From Candidatus Bipolaricaulota bacterium (GTDB lineage: Bacteria > Bipolaricaulota > Bipolaricaulia > Bipolaricaulales > Bipolaricaulaceae): a stretch of 5,215 bases of DNA. This document shows, piece by piece, positions 1 through 5,215 of the stretch. The stretch covers positions 1-5,215 of the forward strand of contig JAJOKL010000133.1 in the NCBI GenBank assembly GCA_021129895.1, in the 5' to 3' direction. Position numbers and translations under genes: made by a program. Every line of letters starts with the position of its first letter. Position 1 is the first letter of the stretch. A model generated the notes under the pieces. That model searched no databases and was not told the origin of the DNA. It saw nothing but the letters and a program-made list of their open reading frames with translations.

Positions 1-191
1 CCACGGCGGCCAAGCCCAGGGTCCACGCGAAGGCGCCCGCCCCCAGCCGAGGCCACTTCCGCCATAGGGCCAGGCCTCCCACCGCGCCCGGCCCCAGCGC
101 CAGGGCCAGCCCCAGAGGAGTGGCGGCGTTCGCTCCTTGATCCGGCCGCCAGCCCGGAAAACAGCCATAGTCCGCTGGCCCACCTCACCAT
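1..191 (-). CDS. Membrane protein of the MoxR/DUF58 cluster, N-terminal part only, probable frameshift
   Basis: This partial gene runs off the left edge. The chosen start is the ATG at 191-189, which overlaps the TGA of the DUF58 gene (ATGGTGA), a typical coupled arrangement. From that start the reading is MVRWASGLWLFSGLAAGS, a good first membrane segment, but the frame then turns into a non-hydrophobic Arg/Ser/Gly-rich stretch. From about position 140 leftwards the neighbouring minus frame reads NAATPLGLALALGPGAVGG, then a Trp/Arg/Lys turn and another hydrophobic run, which looks like genuine membrane protein. One inserted base near 135-145 would join the two. I do not recognise the family. 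In related clusters the gene after DUF58 is often a transglutaminase-like or other multi-pass membrane protein, but nothing here proves that. Confidence 0.45.
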   Translation of the reverse strand, partial: MVRWASGLWLFSGLAAGSRSERRHSSGAGPGAGAGRGGRPGPMAEVASAGGGRLRVDPGLGRR

Positions 192-887
192 GGCCTCCTC
201 AGGGCGGCGGCGAGTTGGGGGGCGAGTGGGGCCCGCACGTCCCACTCCACCACCCGCACCCCGGCCTCAAGCAGCCGCCGCAACATGATCTGCCGCTCCA
301 AGGAAAGCAGCCGAGCCGCCAGCTCCACCTCAGGGCCGGGGGGCAACGTGAGGCGATAGAAGCTACCTGGTTCCGGCACTATCACCAGCACCGCGTACCC
401 GCGGGCGTGGGCTTGGCCGATCCAATCTTCGTCCCCGGGAAGGAGGGGCGAGACAAGCACAATCTGGGAGCCGGCCGGAAAGAACCGGACGGGGAGATAG
501 GTGAGCTGGGAGAATACGGCGCTGGTCCCCAACCGGGCCTGGGCCAACAGCCTTAGCAGTCGCTCCCACCGTGGGAGCACCGCCAGCTCCCCCGGACAGG
601 GGACTTCCCCCTGCCATACGGTCCAGCAGCCGCCCCCGGTTCTCCACCGTCAGGGTCACCTCCAGCTCCTCCCCTTCCACCAGCCTGGTGGCGGACAGGC
701 TGCGACTGACCTGGAGGCGGGGGCGCCACTGGGGTGGGGCCAAGGCCAGTCCGACCACCAGATGCACCGCCAGGGGGATCGAGAGGAGCAACAGCTCCCG
801 CCGCCGCAGGAACAGCCCCGCCCCCAACAGGAGCACGAGCAGCACCAGCTCCCACAGGGCCTTTCTCCGACCTTCCACCTGGCCCAC
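185..887 (-). pseudogene. DUF58-family protein, frame-broken and missing its middle
   Basis: DUF58 proteins are membrane-anchored partners of MoxR ATPases. The N-terminal part (about 887-635) has two hydrophobic segments separated by RRRELLLLS, followed by VSRSLSATRLVEGEELEVTL and VENRG, the usual start of the beta-rich domain. The C-terminal part, in another frame (about 617-185), carries the family ending: SQIVLVSPLLPGDEDWI, GYAVLVIVPEP, then AARLLSLERQIMLRRLLEAG and VVEWDVRAPL before the stop at 187-185. The two parts join near 600-635, where the frame changes. Roughly the expected central 150-200 residues are absent, including the D-Y-x-P-G-D...R.I.W type motif, which I could not find in any frame. 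The start is uncertain: GTG at 887 or 878, because the upstream MoxR frame runs straight in without a stop. Non-functional as read, or an assembly collapse. Confidence 0.75.
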
Positions 888-1826
888 CTTCGGCACCGGC
901 ACCCGGCCCAAGACCTCCTCCACCGCCTTCTCCGGGCGTACCTCCCTGGCCCACAGCTCCGGGGACAGGATCAGCCGGTGGGCCAGGGCGGGCACGGCAC
1001 CTGTTTCACGTCGTCCGGGAGGACGTAGTCCCGCCCCTGCAGGGCGGCCCGAGCCCGGGCCAGCTTCAACAGCGCCAGGCTCCCCCGGGGGCTGGCGCCC
1101 AGCGGTGGCGGGATGATCCCGGGTGGCCTGGACGATCTGCACCATGTAGGAGAGGAGGTCCGGATCTACATACACCCCCTCCAGGGCCTCCCGCATCCCC
1201 AGGAGTTCCTCGGGGCTCGTGACCTGCGTCAGCGTCACCTCCTCGGCCCGCCGCTCCAACCGCCGCCGCAGGATCTCCACCTCCTGTGGGGGATCGGGAT
1301 ACCCCAACCGCAGCCGGACCAGAAACCGGTCCAGCTGCGCCTCCGGCAAGGGGAAGGTGCCTTCGTACTCGATGGGGTTCTGGGTGGCGATGACCACGAA
1401 CGGCTGGGGCAGGGGGCGGGTTTCCCCCTCGGTGGTGACCTGTCCCTCCTGCATGGCCTCAAGCAGGGCGGATTGGGTTTTGGGGGTAGCGCGGTTGATC
1501 TCGTCGGCCAGCACGATCTGGGCGAAGATGGGCCCAGGGCGGAACTGGAATTTGCCTTCTTGTCGCAGGAAGATGTGGGTACCCAAAATGTCGGCGGGCA
1601 GTAGGTCGGGGGTGAACTGGATCCGGCGGAAGGAAAGCCCCAGCACCTGGGCGAAGCAGCGGGCGGTGAGGGTTTTGGCCAGCCCGGGGTAATCCTCGAT
1701 CAGCACGTGCCCTCCGGCGAGGAGGGTGGCCAAGATCAACTCCAAGGCCGGGCGTTTCCCCACGATGGCCCGTTCCACTTGGTCCAGGATCTCCTCGCCG
1801 CGGGCGGCTACCTCGGGGATGGTCAT
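888..1826 (-). CDS. MoxR-family AAA+ ATPase with two compensating frameshifts
   Basis: MoxR ATPases are cytoplasmic AAA+ chaperone-like enzymes that act with DUF58 or VWA partners. Visible motifs are the Walker A region EDYPGLAKT (residues 44-52), pre-sensor FTPDLLPADILGT (71-83), Walker B IVLADEINRATPKTQSALLE (104-123), sensor 1 VVIATQNPIEYEGTFPLPEA (144-163) and the LDRF segment (165-168). Residues about 241-276 read as Pro/Gly/Arg noise, whereas the adjacent frame gives PLGASPRGSLALLKLARARA and then GRDYVLPDDVKQV, the conserved C-terminal lid. The frame is lost near 1104-1117 and regained near 996-1001, leading into VPALAHRLILSPE. The ATG has a strong ribosome site (AAAGGAGG, 6-base spacer) and overlaps the preceding stop as ATGA. 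The family's usual end, around VLGRVPVP, falls here at about residue 312, but no stop follows and the frame continues into DUF58. Confidence 0.9.
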
Positions 1827-2441
1827 CCGGTTCCTCCTTTGGGGCGTTGTTCCAAGATCGCAAGGGCCTGGGAAAGGGCTTCCAAGTAGCGCTGGCCGCG
1901 CAAAAGTGGGGACGGAGACAGAACGGCCCTCAGCCGCGGGTCAGGGGGCCAGAGCCCGGACTGGAGCTCCTCCCGGGCCCGCTGCAGGGAAATGGCCTCG
2001 GTCTGCATCCGCCAATCGATGGCCAGTCGCTGCAGGCGCAGGGCCAGCCGCTCCCGGGCGCCCGGGAGCAGTTGGGCGCGCCGGATGAGCCGCGCCAGTT
2101 CTTCCAAGGGATGGCCTCGGGCTGAGCGCGTCCGAGGGAGGTGACCGGGTGCGATGCCGCGGCCAGGCCCGCCGCCACAACACCAGCGTCAAAAGCAGCC
2201 CTATCGCCGTGGCCCCGCTCCACAACGTGGCTTGCGGTTGGCTCCTGAGCAGCCAACCCAGGTACAGAAGCGGGGTGAGGAAGAACACCCGCACCGGGCC
2301 GGAGAGGACCAAGGCCAGGAGCAAGGTCAAGACGAGGAACGTCCCACCCGCAGCCCACAGCCGCTTAGCGGTAGGCCCGCTCCAGGGCCGCCAGGGCGGC
2401 CAAGGCGAGCCGGCGGCGCGGTCCGCTGGCCTTTCTACCAT
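1823..2441 (-). pseudogene. Unnamed membrane protein between DUF4129 and MoxR, one frameshift
   Basis: I do not recognise a named family. In one frame (about 2380-2112) there are hydrophobic segments FLVLTLLLALVL, VFFLTPLLYLGWLL and ATAIGLLLTLVLW, ending in a basic WRRAWPRHR stop-transfer. In the next frame (about 2110-1823) a soluble helical tail follows: LEELARLIRRAQ, RLALRLQRLAIDWRMQTEA, then a DPRLRAVLSPS segment and a final helix YLEALSQALAILEQ. One base too many (or two too few) near 2108-2117 separates them; removing one C would give SPRHPLEELARL. The plan, membrane N-terminus plus cytoplasmic helical tail, and the place before MoxR suggest an accessory component of the module. The start is uncertain: ATG at 2441 has an excellent GGAGGT site but overlaps DUF4129 by 77 bases and adds a low-complexity leader. 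The stop overlaps the MoxR ATG. Confidence 0.6.
1833..1840 (-). promoter_or_regulatory. Ribosome-binding site of MoxR
   Basis: Minus-strand AAAGGAGG lies 6 bases before the MoxR ATG at 1826, inside the final codons of the preceding gene, whose TGA overlaps the ATG. This fixes the MoxR start and implies coupled translation. Confidence 0.8.
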
Positions 2442-3052
2442 AACGCACCTCCTCGAACAGCCGGGTCAAGGTAGCGACAGCCTGATGTGTGATCCCCAGC
2501 CCTTCCAGGCGGGCGGCGAGCTCCGCCGGGGTGAGACTCGGGGAATCCGGAGCGGACAGGATCTCCACCATCCGCAGCCAGCACCGGATCACCACGTCAT
2601 CCACCGGAGCCCCGGCCCGCCGGGCGGAGGCCGCCTCCTGGAAGGCACGGTGGATCTCCTCCTGGGGTGCGGGGGCCGCCCGCCGGGGCCACCACGGAAC
2701 ACCAGCCACCAGGCCAGGGCCGCGGCCAGGGGAGGAACAGCATCAGCAACAGCAGGGCTAAAGCCACCGGCATCAGCTTCAGGACTCGCTTTCGAAAGCG
2801 GCGGGAGAGTACTAGTCCCAGCAGGGCTAGCCCTAGCGACCCCAAGAAGGTCACCTGCATGACGCGGAATATCACTTCCGCCCAGGTTTCGGGAAGGAAC
2901 ACGGGCCCGCCTGGCTGGCCTTCCTCCAGGGTCAAGGGACGGTAGGGGAGGGCTTTCCCCGGGGCGAACTCCAACCGCGCCAGGCCCCCGGAGAGGAGCC
3001 CGAGGATCAGGACCAATACCCCGCCGATCCCGATGACGAGGACCTTTCTCAA
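2365..3052 (-). pseudogene. DUF4129-domain membrane protein, two single-base frame breaks
   Basis: The N-terminal frame (3052 to about 2731) has a first membrane segment (residues 4-22), an extracytoplasmic loop (about 23-58), a second segment (about 59-82), a basic turn RRFRKR, and a third segment ending LLLLMLFLP. The C-terminal frame (about 2670-2365) carries the DUF4129 signature: EEIHRAFQEA, VIRCWLRMVEIL, LTPAELAARL, then TLTRLFEEVRYG, ending at TAA. Between them a third frame reads LAAALAWWLVFRGG, so adding one C in the run near 2727-2731 and one C in the run near 2672-2680 would restore a single protein of about 230 residues. DUF4129 domains usually sit with MoxR, DUF58 and transglutaminase-like proteins; the biochemical role is not established. 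The TTG start at 3052 overlaps the aspS stop and has GGAGGTG 8 bases upstream. Confidence 0.8.
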
Positions 3053-4785
3053 TCAGGCTTCACCTCCAAGGGGAGCTCAGCGAGCTGGCCGGGGTCCACC
3101 TCCGCCGGGGCGCCGGTCAGGAGGCAGGTGCCGGAGGCGGTCTTGGGGAAGGCGATCACCTCCCGGATGGAGCTCTCCCCGGCGAGCATCATCACCAACC
3201 GATCCAGGCCGAAGGCGATCCCCCCATGGGGCGGGGCCCCGTATTCCAACGCCCGCAACAGGAACCCGAACTTCTTCCGGGCTTCCTGCTCCGAGAGCCC
3301 AAGCAAGTTGAAGATCCGCTCTTGGAGGTCGCGGCGGTGGATCCTGATGGAGCCGGAGGCGATCTCTACCCCGTCTATCACCAGGTCGTAGGAGCGCGCC
3401 CGCACCTTTAAGGGTTCTGTCTCCAGGAGCGGGATGTCGTCGGGATGCGGCGAGGTGAAGGGATGGTGTTCCGAGGCGATCCTTCCCTCTTCGTCGAGCT
3501 TGAACAGGGGAAAATCGGTGATCCACGCCAGGGCCCAGGCGTTCTCCCTGATGAGGCCGAGCTCGTGGGCGAGCTCCAGCCGCAAGGTCCCCAGGGCCTC
3601 GGCCGCGGCCTCCGCCGGTCCGGCCGCGAGGAGCAGGAGATCTCCTTTGCCAGCCCCGGCTTCCTCGGCGGCCTTTCGCAGGAGCTCCTCGGAAGTGAAC
3701 TTGGCGATGGGGGAGTTCACCCCCTCGGGGGTGAACTTCGCCCAGGCGAGCCCCCCGAGGCTAAGCCCCTTCGCGCGCTCCTCGAGCTTCTTCAGCTCCG
3801 AGCGGGACTTCCCAGCGGCGCCGGGGACGGGCAACGCCCGCACCACCCCTCCCTCCGCGACCGCCCCCGTGAACACCCGGAAGTCGCAGTCACGGAACAG
3901 GTCCGAGAGATCCGCGATCTCCATCCCAAAGCGGAGATCGGGCTTGTCGGTCCCGTAACGGAGCATCGCCTCCGCGTAGGGGATCCGGGGGAAAGGTACA
4001 TCCAACTCCACCCCGATGGCTTCCCTGAAGATGTGAGCCACGAGCCCCTCGATGACCGAGAAAAGCTCGTCTGGGTCCTCGAGGAATCCCATCTCCAGGT
4101 CGAGCTGGGTGAACTCCGGCTGCCGGTCGGCCCGCAGGTCCTCGTCCCGGAAGCAGCGGACGATCTGGAAGTAGCGCTCCACCCCGGAGATGACCAGAGT
4201 CTGCTTGAACAGCTGCGGCGACTGGGGCAGGGCGTAGAACTTGCCCGGCTCCAGTCGCGCCGGCACCAGGAAGTCCCGCGCCCCCTCGGGGGTGGAGCGG
4301 GTGAGGTAAGGGGTCTCCACCTCGATGAACCCCTGCCCATTCAGATAGTTCCGGATGGCGAGGGAGACCTTGTGGCGCAGGCGCAGGTTCCGCTGCATCT
4401 TTTCCCGCCGCAGGTCCAGGAACCTGAAGCGCAGCCTCGTCTCCTCGCTGGCCCGGGGCTCGTCGGCGTCCACGGGGAAGGGGAGGGGCTTGGATCTGGA
4501 GAGGACTTCCAGCCGTTCAACCACCACCTCCACCTCCCCGGTGGGGAGGTCGGGGTTGGGGGCCTCCCGCCGGGCCACGCTGCCCTGGATCCGGATCACG
4601 TCCTCGCGGGAGAGCTTGCGGGCGGCGGGAAGATCGCGGAACACCAGCTGCACGATCCCGCTTGCGTCCCGCAGGTCCACGAACGTGAGCCCCCCCAGGT
4701 CCCGCAGCCGGTGCACCCAGCCGGCCAGGGTTACCCTCCGGCCGGCGTCCTTTCCCCGCAAGCTCCCACAAGCTTCCCTTTTCAT
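3049..4785 (-). CDS. aspS: Aspartyl-tRNA synthetase, bacterial type, discriminating-like
   Basis: This cytoplasmic class IIb enzyme charges tRNA-Asp with aspartate using ATP. It has 578 residues, the usual length for the bacterial type. Domains in order: N-terminal OB-fold anticodon-binding domain (about 1-105, with WVHRLRDLGGLTFVDLRD at 23-40); catalytic core with motif 1 around GFIEVETPYLTRSTPEGARD (152-171), the aspartate-site QSPQLFKQ (188-195) and motif 2 FRDEDLRADRQPEFTQLD (212-229); a GAD insertion (about 290-415); HHPFTSPHP (440-448); and motif 3 GIAFGLDRL (522-530). Leu30 occupies the position where tRNA-Asn/Asp-mischarging enzymes typically have His, which suggests a discriminating enzyme. 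The ATG has AAAGGAG 5 bases upstream and an extended -10 promoter just beyond. The reading frame shows no break, unlike every downstream gene. Confidence 0.98.
   Translation of the reverse strand: MKREACGSLRGKDAGRRVTLAGWVHRLRDLGGLTFVDLRDASGIVQLVFRDLPAARKLSREDVIRIQGSVARREAPNPDLPTGEVEVVVERLEVLSRSKPLPFPVDADEPRASEETRLRFRFLDLRREKMQRNLRLRHKVSLAIRNYLNGQGFIEVETPYLTRSTPEGARDFLVPARLEPGKFYALPQSPQLFKQTLVISGVERYFQIVRCFRDEDLRADRQPEFTQLDLEMGFLEDPDELFSVIEGLVAHIFREAIGVELDVPFPRIPYAEAMLRYGTDKPDLRFGMEIADLSDLFRDCDFRVFTGAVAEGGVVRALPVPGAAGKSRSELKKLEERAKGLSLGGLAWAKFTPEGVNSPIAKFTSEELLRKAAEEAGAGKGDLLLLAAGPAEAAAEALGTLRLELAHELGLIRENAWALAWITDFPLFKLDEEGRIASEHHPFTSPHPDDIPLLETEPLKVRARSYDLVIDGVEIASGSIRIHRRDLQERIFNLLGLSEQEARKKFGFLLRALEYGAPPHGGIAFGLDRLVMMLAGESSIREVIAFPKTASGTCLLTGAPAEVDPGQLAELPLEVKPD
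3061..3067 (-). promoter_or_regulatory. Ribosome-binding site of the DUF4129 gene, inside the aspS 3' end
   Basis: Minus-strand GGAGGTG sits within the last codons of aspS (the LEVKPD end), 8 bases before TTG at 3052. It supports the non-ATG start and translational coupling to aspS through the TTGA start-stop overlap. Confidence 0.65.
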
Positions 4786-4790
4786 CGACG

Positions 4791-4797
4791 CTCCTTT
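4791..4797 (-). promoter_or_regulatory. Ribosome-binding site of aspS
   Basis: Minus-strand AAAGGAG lies 5 bases before the ATG at 4785. It fixes the aspS start, since no competing start with a comparable site is seen. Confidence 0.75.
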
Positions 4798-4804
4798 CGC
4801 CGCG

Positions 4805-4813
4805 ATTGTACCA
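4805..4813 (-). promoter_or_regulatory. Extended -10 promoter for aspS
   Basis: On the minus strand the sequence reads TGGTACAAT: a TGn extension directly joined to TACAAT, one mismatch from TATAAT. No good -35 hexamer is seen at 16-19 bases, which is common for extended -10 promoters. Transcription would start near 4797-4799, giving a very short leader that begins about at the ribosome-binding site. Inferred from motif and position only. Confidence 0.5.
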
Positions 4814-4886
4814 GCAACCTTCGGCTCCGGTTCCGAAAGACGCGGCTTTGGGTGACGTTCCGCTCGCCACCGGGCCGGCGCATGCC

Positions 4887-4892
4887 TAAAAT
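4887..4892 (+). promoter_or_regulatory. Candidate -10 element for the small secreted ORF
   Basis: TAAAAT is the most AT-rich hexamer in the divergent region on the plus strand, 51 bases before the ATG at 4944. No convincing -35 box is present at normal spacing, so this is a weak call based on contrast with the GC-rich surroundings. Confidence 0.2.
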
Positions 4893-4943
4893 GGCCGCTG
4901 GCCGATGTCCGTTAAACGCCCGTGGCCCTCGGTGGAGGTAGCG

Positions 4944-5141
4944 ATGAGCAGGATATGGCCGGTGCTCTTACTGCTGTGGTGCCTCCCTGGCCTGTCTCAA
5001 GAGCCTGCCCCGGAAAACCAAGCTCCTCAGGTCAATCGCCTTGCGCCCCGCCTGATGGTGGTTGACCTCACTCTGAGAAGAGCCTCGCAACAGGCTCCTT
5101 TCTACTCCCTTTTATGGCCCATCGCGCCCTCCTTTTCCTGA
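4944..5141 (+). CDS. Small putative secreted protein, possibly truncated by frameshift
   Basis: The ORF encodes 65 residues, divergent from aspS. ATG at 4944 is preferred over the upstream in-frame ATG at 4905 because GGAGGT lies 4 bases before it. The N-terminus MSRIWPVLLLLWCLPGLSQ is a short basic start, a Leu-rich core and a small-residue end, like a signal peptide; the Cys at 13 lacks a clear lipobox. The mature part begins EPAPENQAPQ, a linker-like stretch. No family is recognised. The stop at 5139-5141 may be premature: another plus frame is open from 5066 to the window edge and reads HRALLFLTQALQPDRRFP and onward, so a frameshift within 5066-5135 could join them into a longer protein that leaves the window. 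Whether it is a real short protein, a broken longer one or chance is unresolved. Confidence 0.4.
   Translation: MSRIWPVLLLLWCLPGLSQEPAPENQAPQVNRLAPRLMVVDLTLRRASQQAPFYSLLWPIAPSFS
5080..5097. repeat. Small inverted repeat inside the plus-strand ORF
   Basis: GAGCCT and AGGCTC form a 6-base-pair stem with loop CGCAAC, followed on the plus strand by the pyrimidine-rich CTTTCTACTCCCTTTT. It could be a weak terminator, but the stem is short and the tract is mixed C/T, so chance is quite possible. Confidence 0.2.
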
Positions 5142-5195
5142 CACAGGCCTTGCAACCTGATCGCCGGTTCCCAACCCTCCAAAAAGCCCCTTTAA

Positions 5196-5214
5196 CCCGG
5201 TTCATGGAACCGGG
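5196..5214. repeat. Inverted repeat at the right edge, hairpin-forming
   Basis: CCCGGTTC and GAACCGGG form a perfect 8-base-pair stem around the 3-base loop ATG. It could be the stem of an intrinsic terminator, but the window ends immediately after it, so no T-tract can be checked on the plus strand. On the minus strand it is followed by TTAAAGGGGCTTTTT, a poor T-tract. Confidence 0.4.
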
Positions 5215-5215
5215 C

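Noticed and set aside
137..1604. Several plus-strand open frames opposite MoxR and DUF58
   Set aside because: They are low-complexity Pro/Gly/Arg/Gln-rich translations with no motifs, as expected from antisense frames in high-GC coding DNA.
2600..2735. Programmed frameshifting as the explanation for the DUF4129 breaks
   Set aside because: Two shifts in opposite runs plus similar breaks in four neighbouring genes make errors or decay simpler; no stem-loop or heptameric slippery site was evident.
2149..2862. Plus-strand open frame of 237 codons opposite DUF4129 and the unnamed membrane gene
   Set aside because: It has no motif or convincing start site, while the minus strand holds clear membrane segments and the DUF4129 signature.
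3445..4941. Long plus-strand open frame (498 codons) antisense to aspS
   Set aside because: It mirrors the GC-rich codon pattern of aspS; the translation is Leu/Glu/Gly/Pro-rich with no recognisable domain, and the opposite strand is an unambiguous AspRS.
5066..5208. Short minus-strand ORF of about 45 codons starting MNRVKGAFWRV
   Set aside because: It has no ribosome-binding site, overlaps the better-supported plus-strand ORF, and shows no family resemblance.
5191..5215. Possible tRNA T-arm in the GGTTCATGGAACC region
   Set aside because: The loop is only 3 bases, there is no GTTCRA-type T-loop, and no acceptor or anticodon arm is found nearby.

Overview
The window is a GC-rich bacterial segment dominated by one minus-strand gene cluster. 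Reading right to left, the order is aspS (aspartyl-tRNA synthetase, intact), a DUF4129-type membrane protein, an unnamed membrane protein, a MoxR-family AAA+ ATPase, a DUF58-family protein, and the start of another membrane protein that runs off the left edge. Spacing is tight: aspS and DUF4129 overlap at TTGA, the unnamed gene and MoxR overlap at ATGA, and DUF58 and the last gene overlap at ATGGTGA. The cluster therefore looks like one operon read from the promoter region in front of aspS. The bacterial-type AspRS resembles the Thermus type, and composition is rich in Arg, Leu, Glu and Pro. A GC-rich, probably thermophilic bacterium fits (Deinococcus-Thermus, Chloroflexota or Bipolaricaulota-like), but the sequence does not fix the phylum.

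The most striking property is the contrast between the two halves. aspS (3049-4785) is a clean full-length gene with all class II motifs. Every gene downstream of it, across positions 1-2735, shows at least one reading-frame break when compared with what its family should look like. There is one suspected shift in the leftmost gene, a break plus internal loss in DUF58, two mutually compensating shifts in MoxR, one in the unnamed membrane gene, and two in DUF4129. In addition, MoxR and DUF58 are joined in frame with no stop codon between them. Either the MoxR/DUF58/DUF4129 module is decaying beside a selected housekeeping gene, or this half of the assembly carries indel errors. Sequence alone cannot separate the two.

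MoxR ATPases paired with DUF58 proteins are known as chaperone-like modules for maturing or assembling other proteins, often with von Willebrand A or transglutaminase-like membrane partners. The cluster here fits that family of systems. It is unusual in being translationally coupled to a tRNA synthetase gene.

To the right of aspS (4786-5215) is a divergent intergenic region with an extended -10 promoter for aspS on the minus strand, then a small plus-strand ORF (4944-5141) with a strong Shine-Dalgarno and a signal-peptide-like N-terminus, then an inverted repeat at the window edge. No RNA gene, CRISPR array, insertion sequence or origin was seen.
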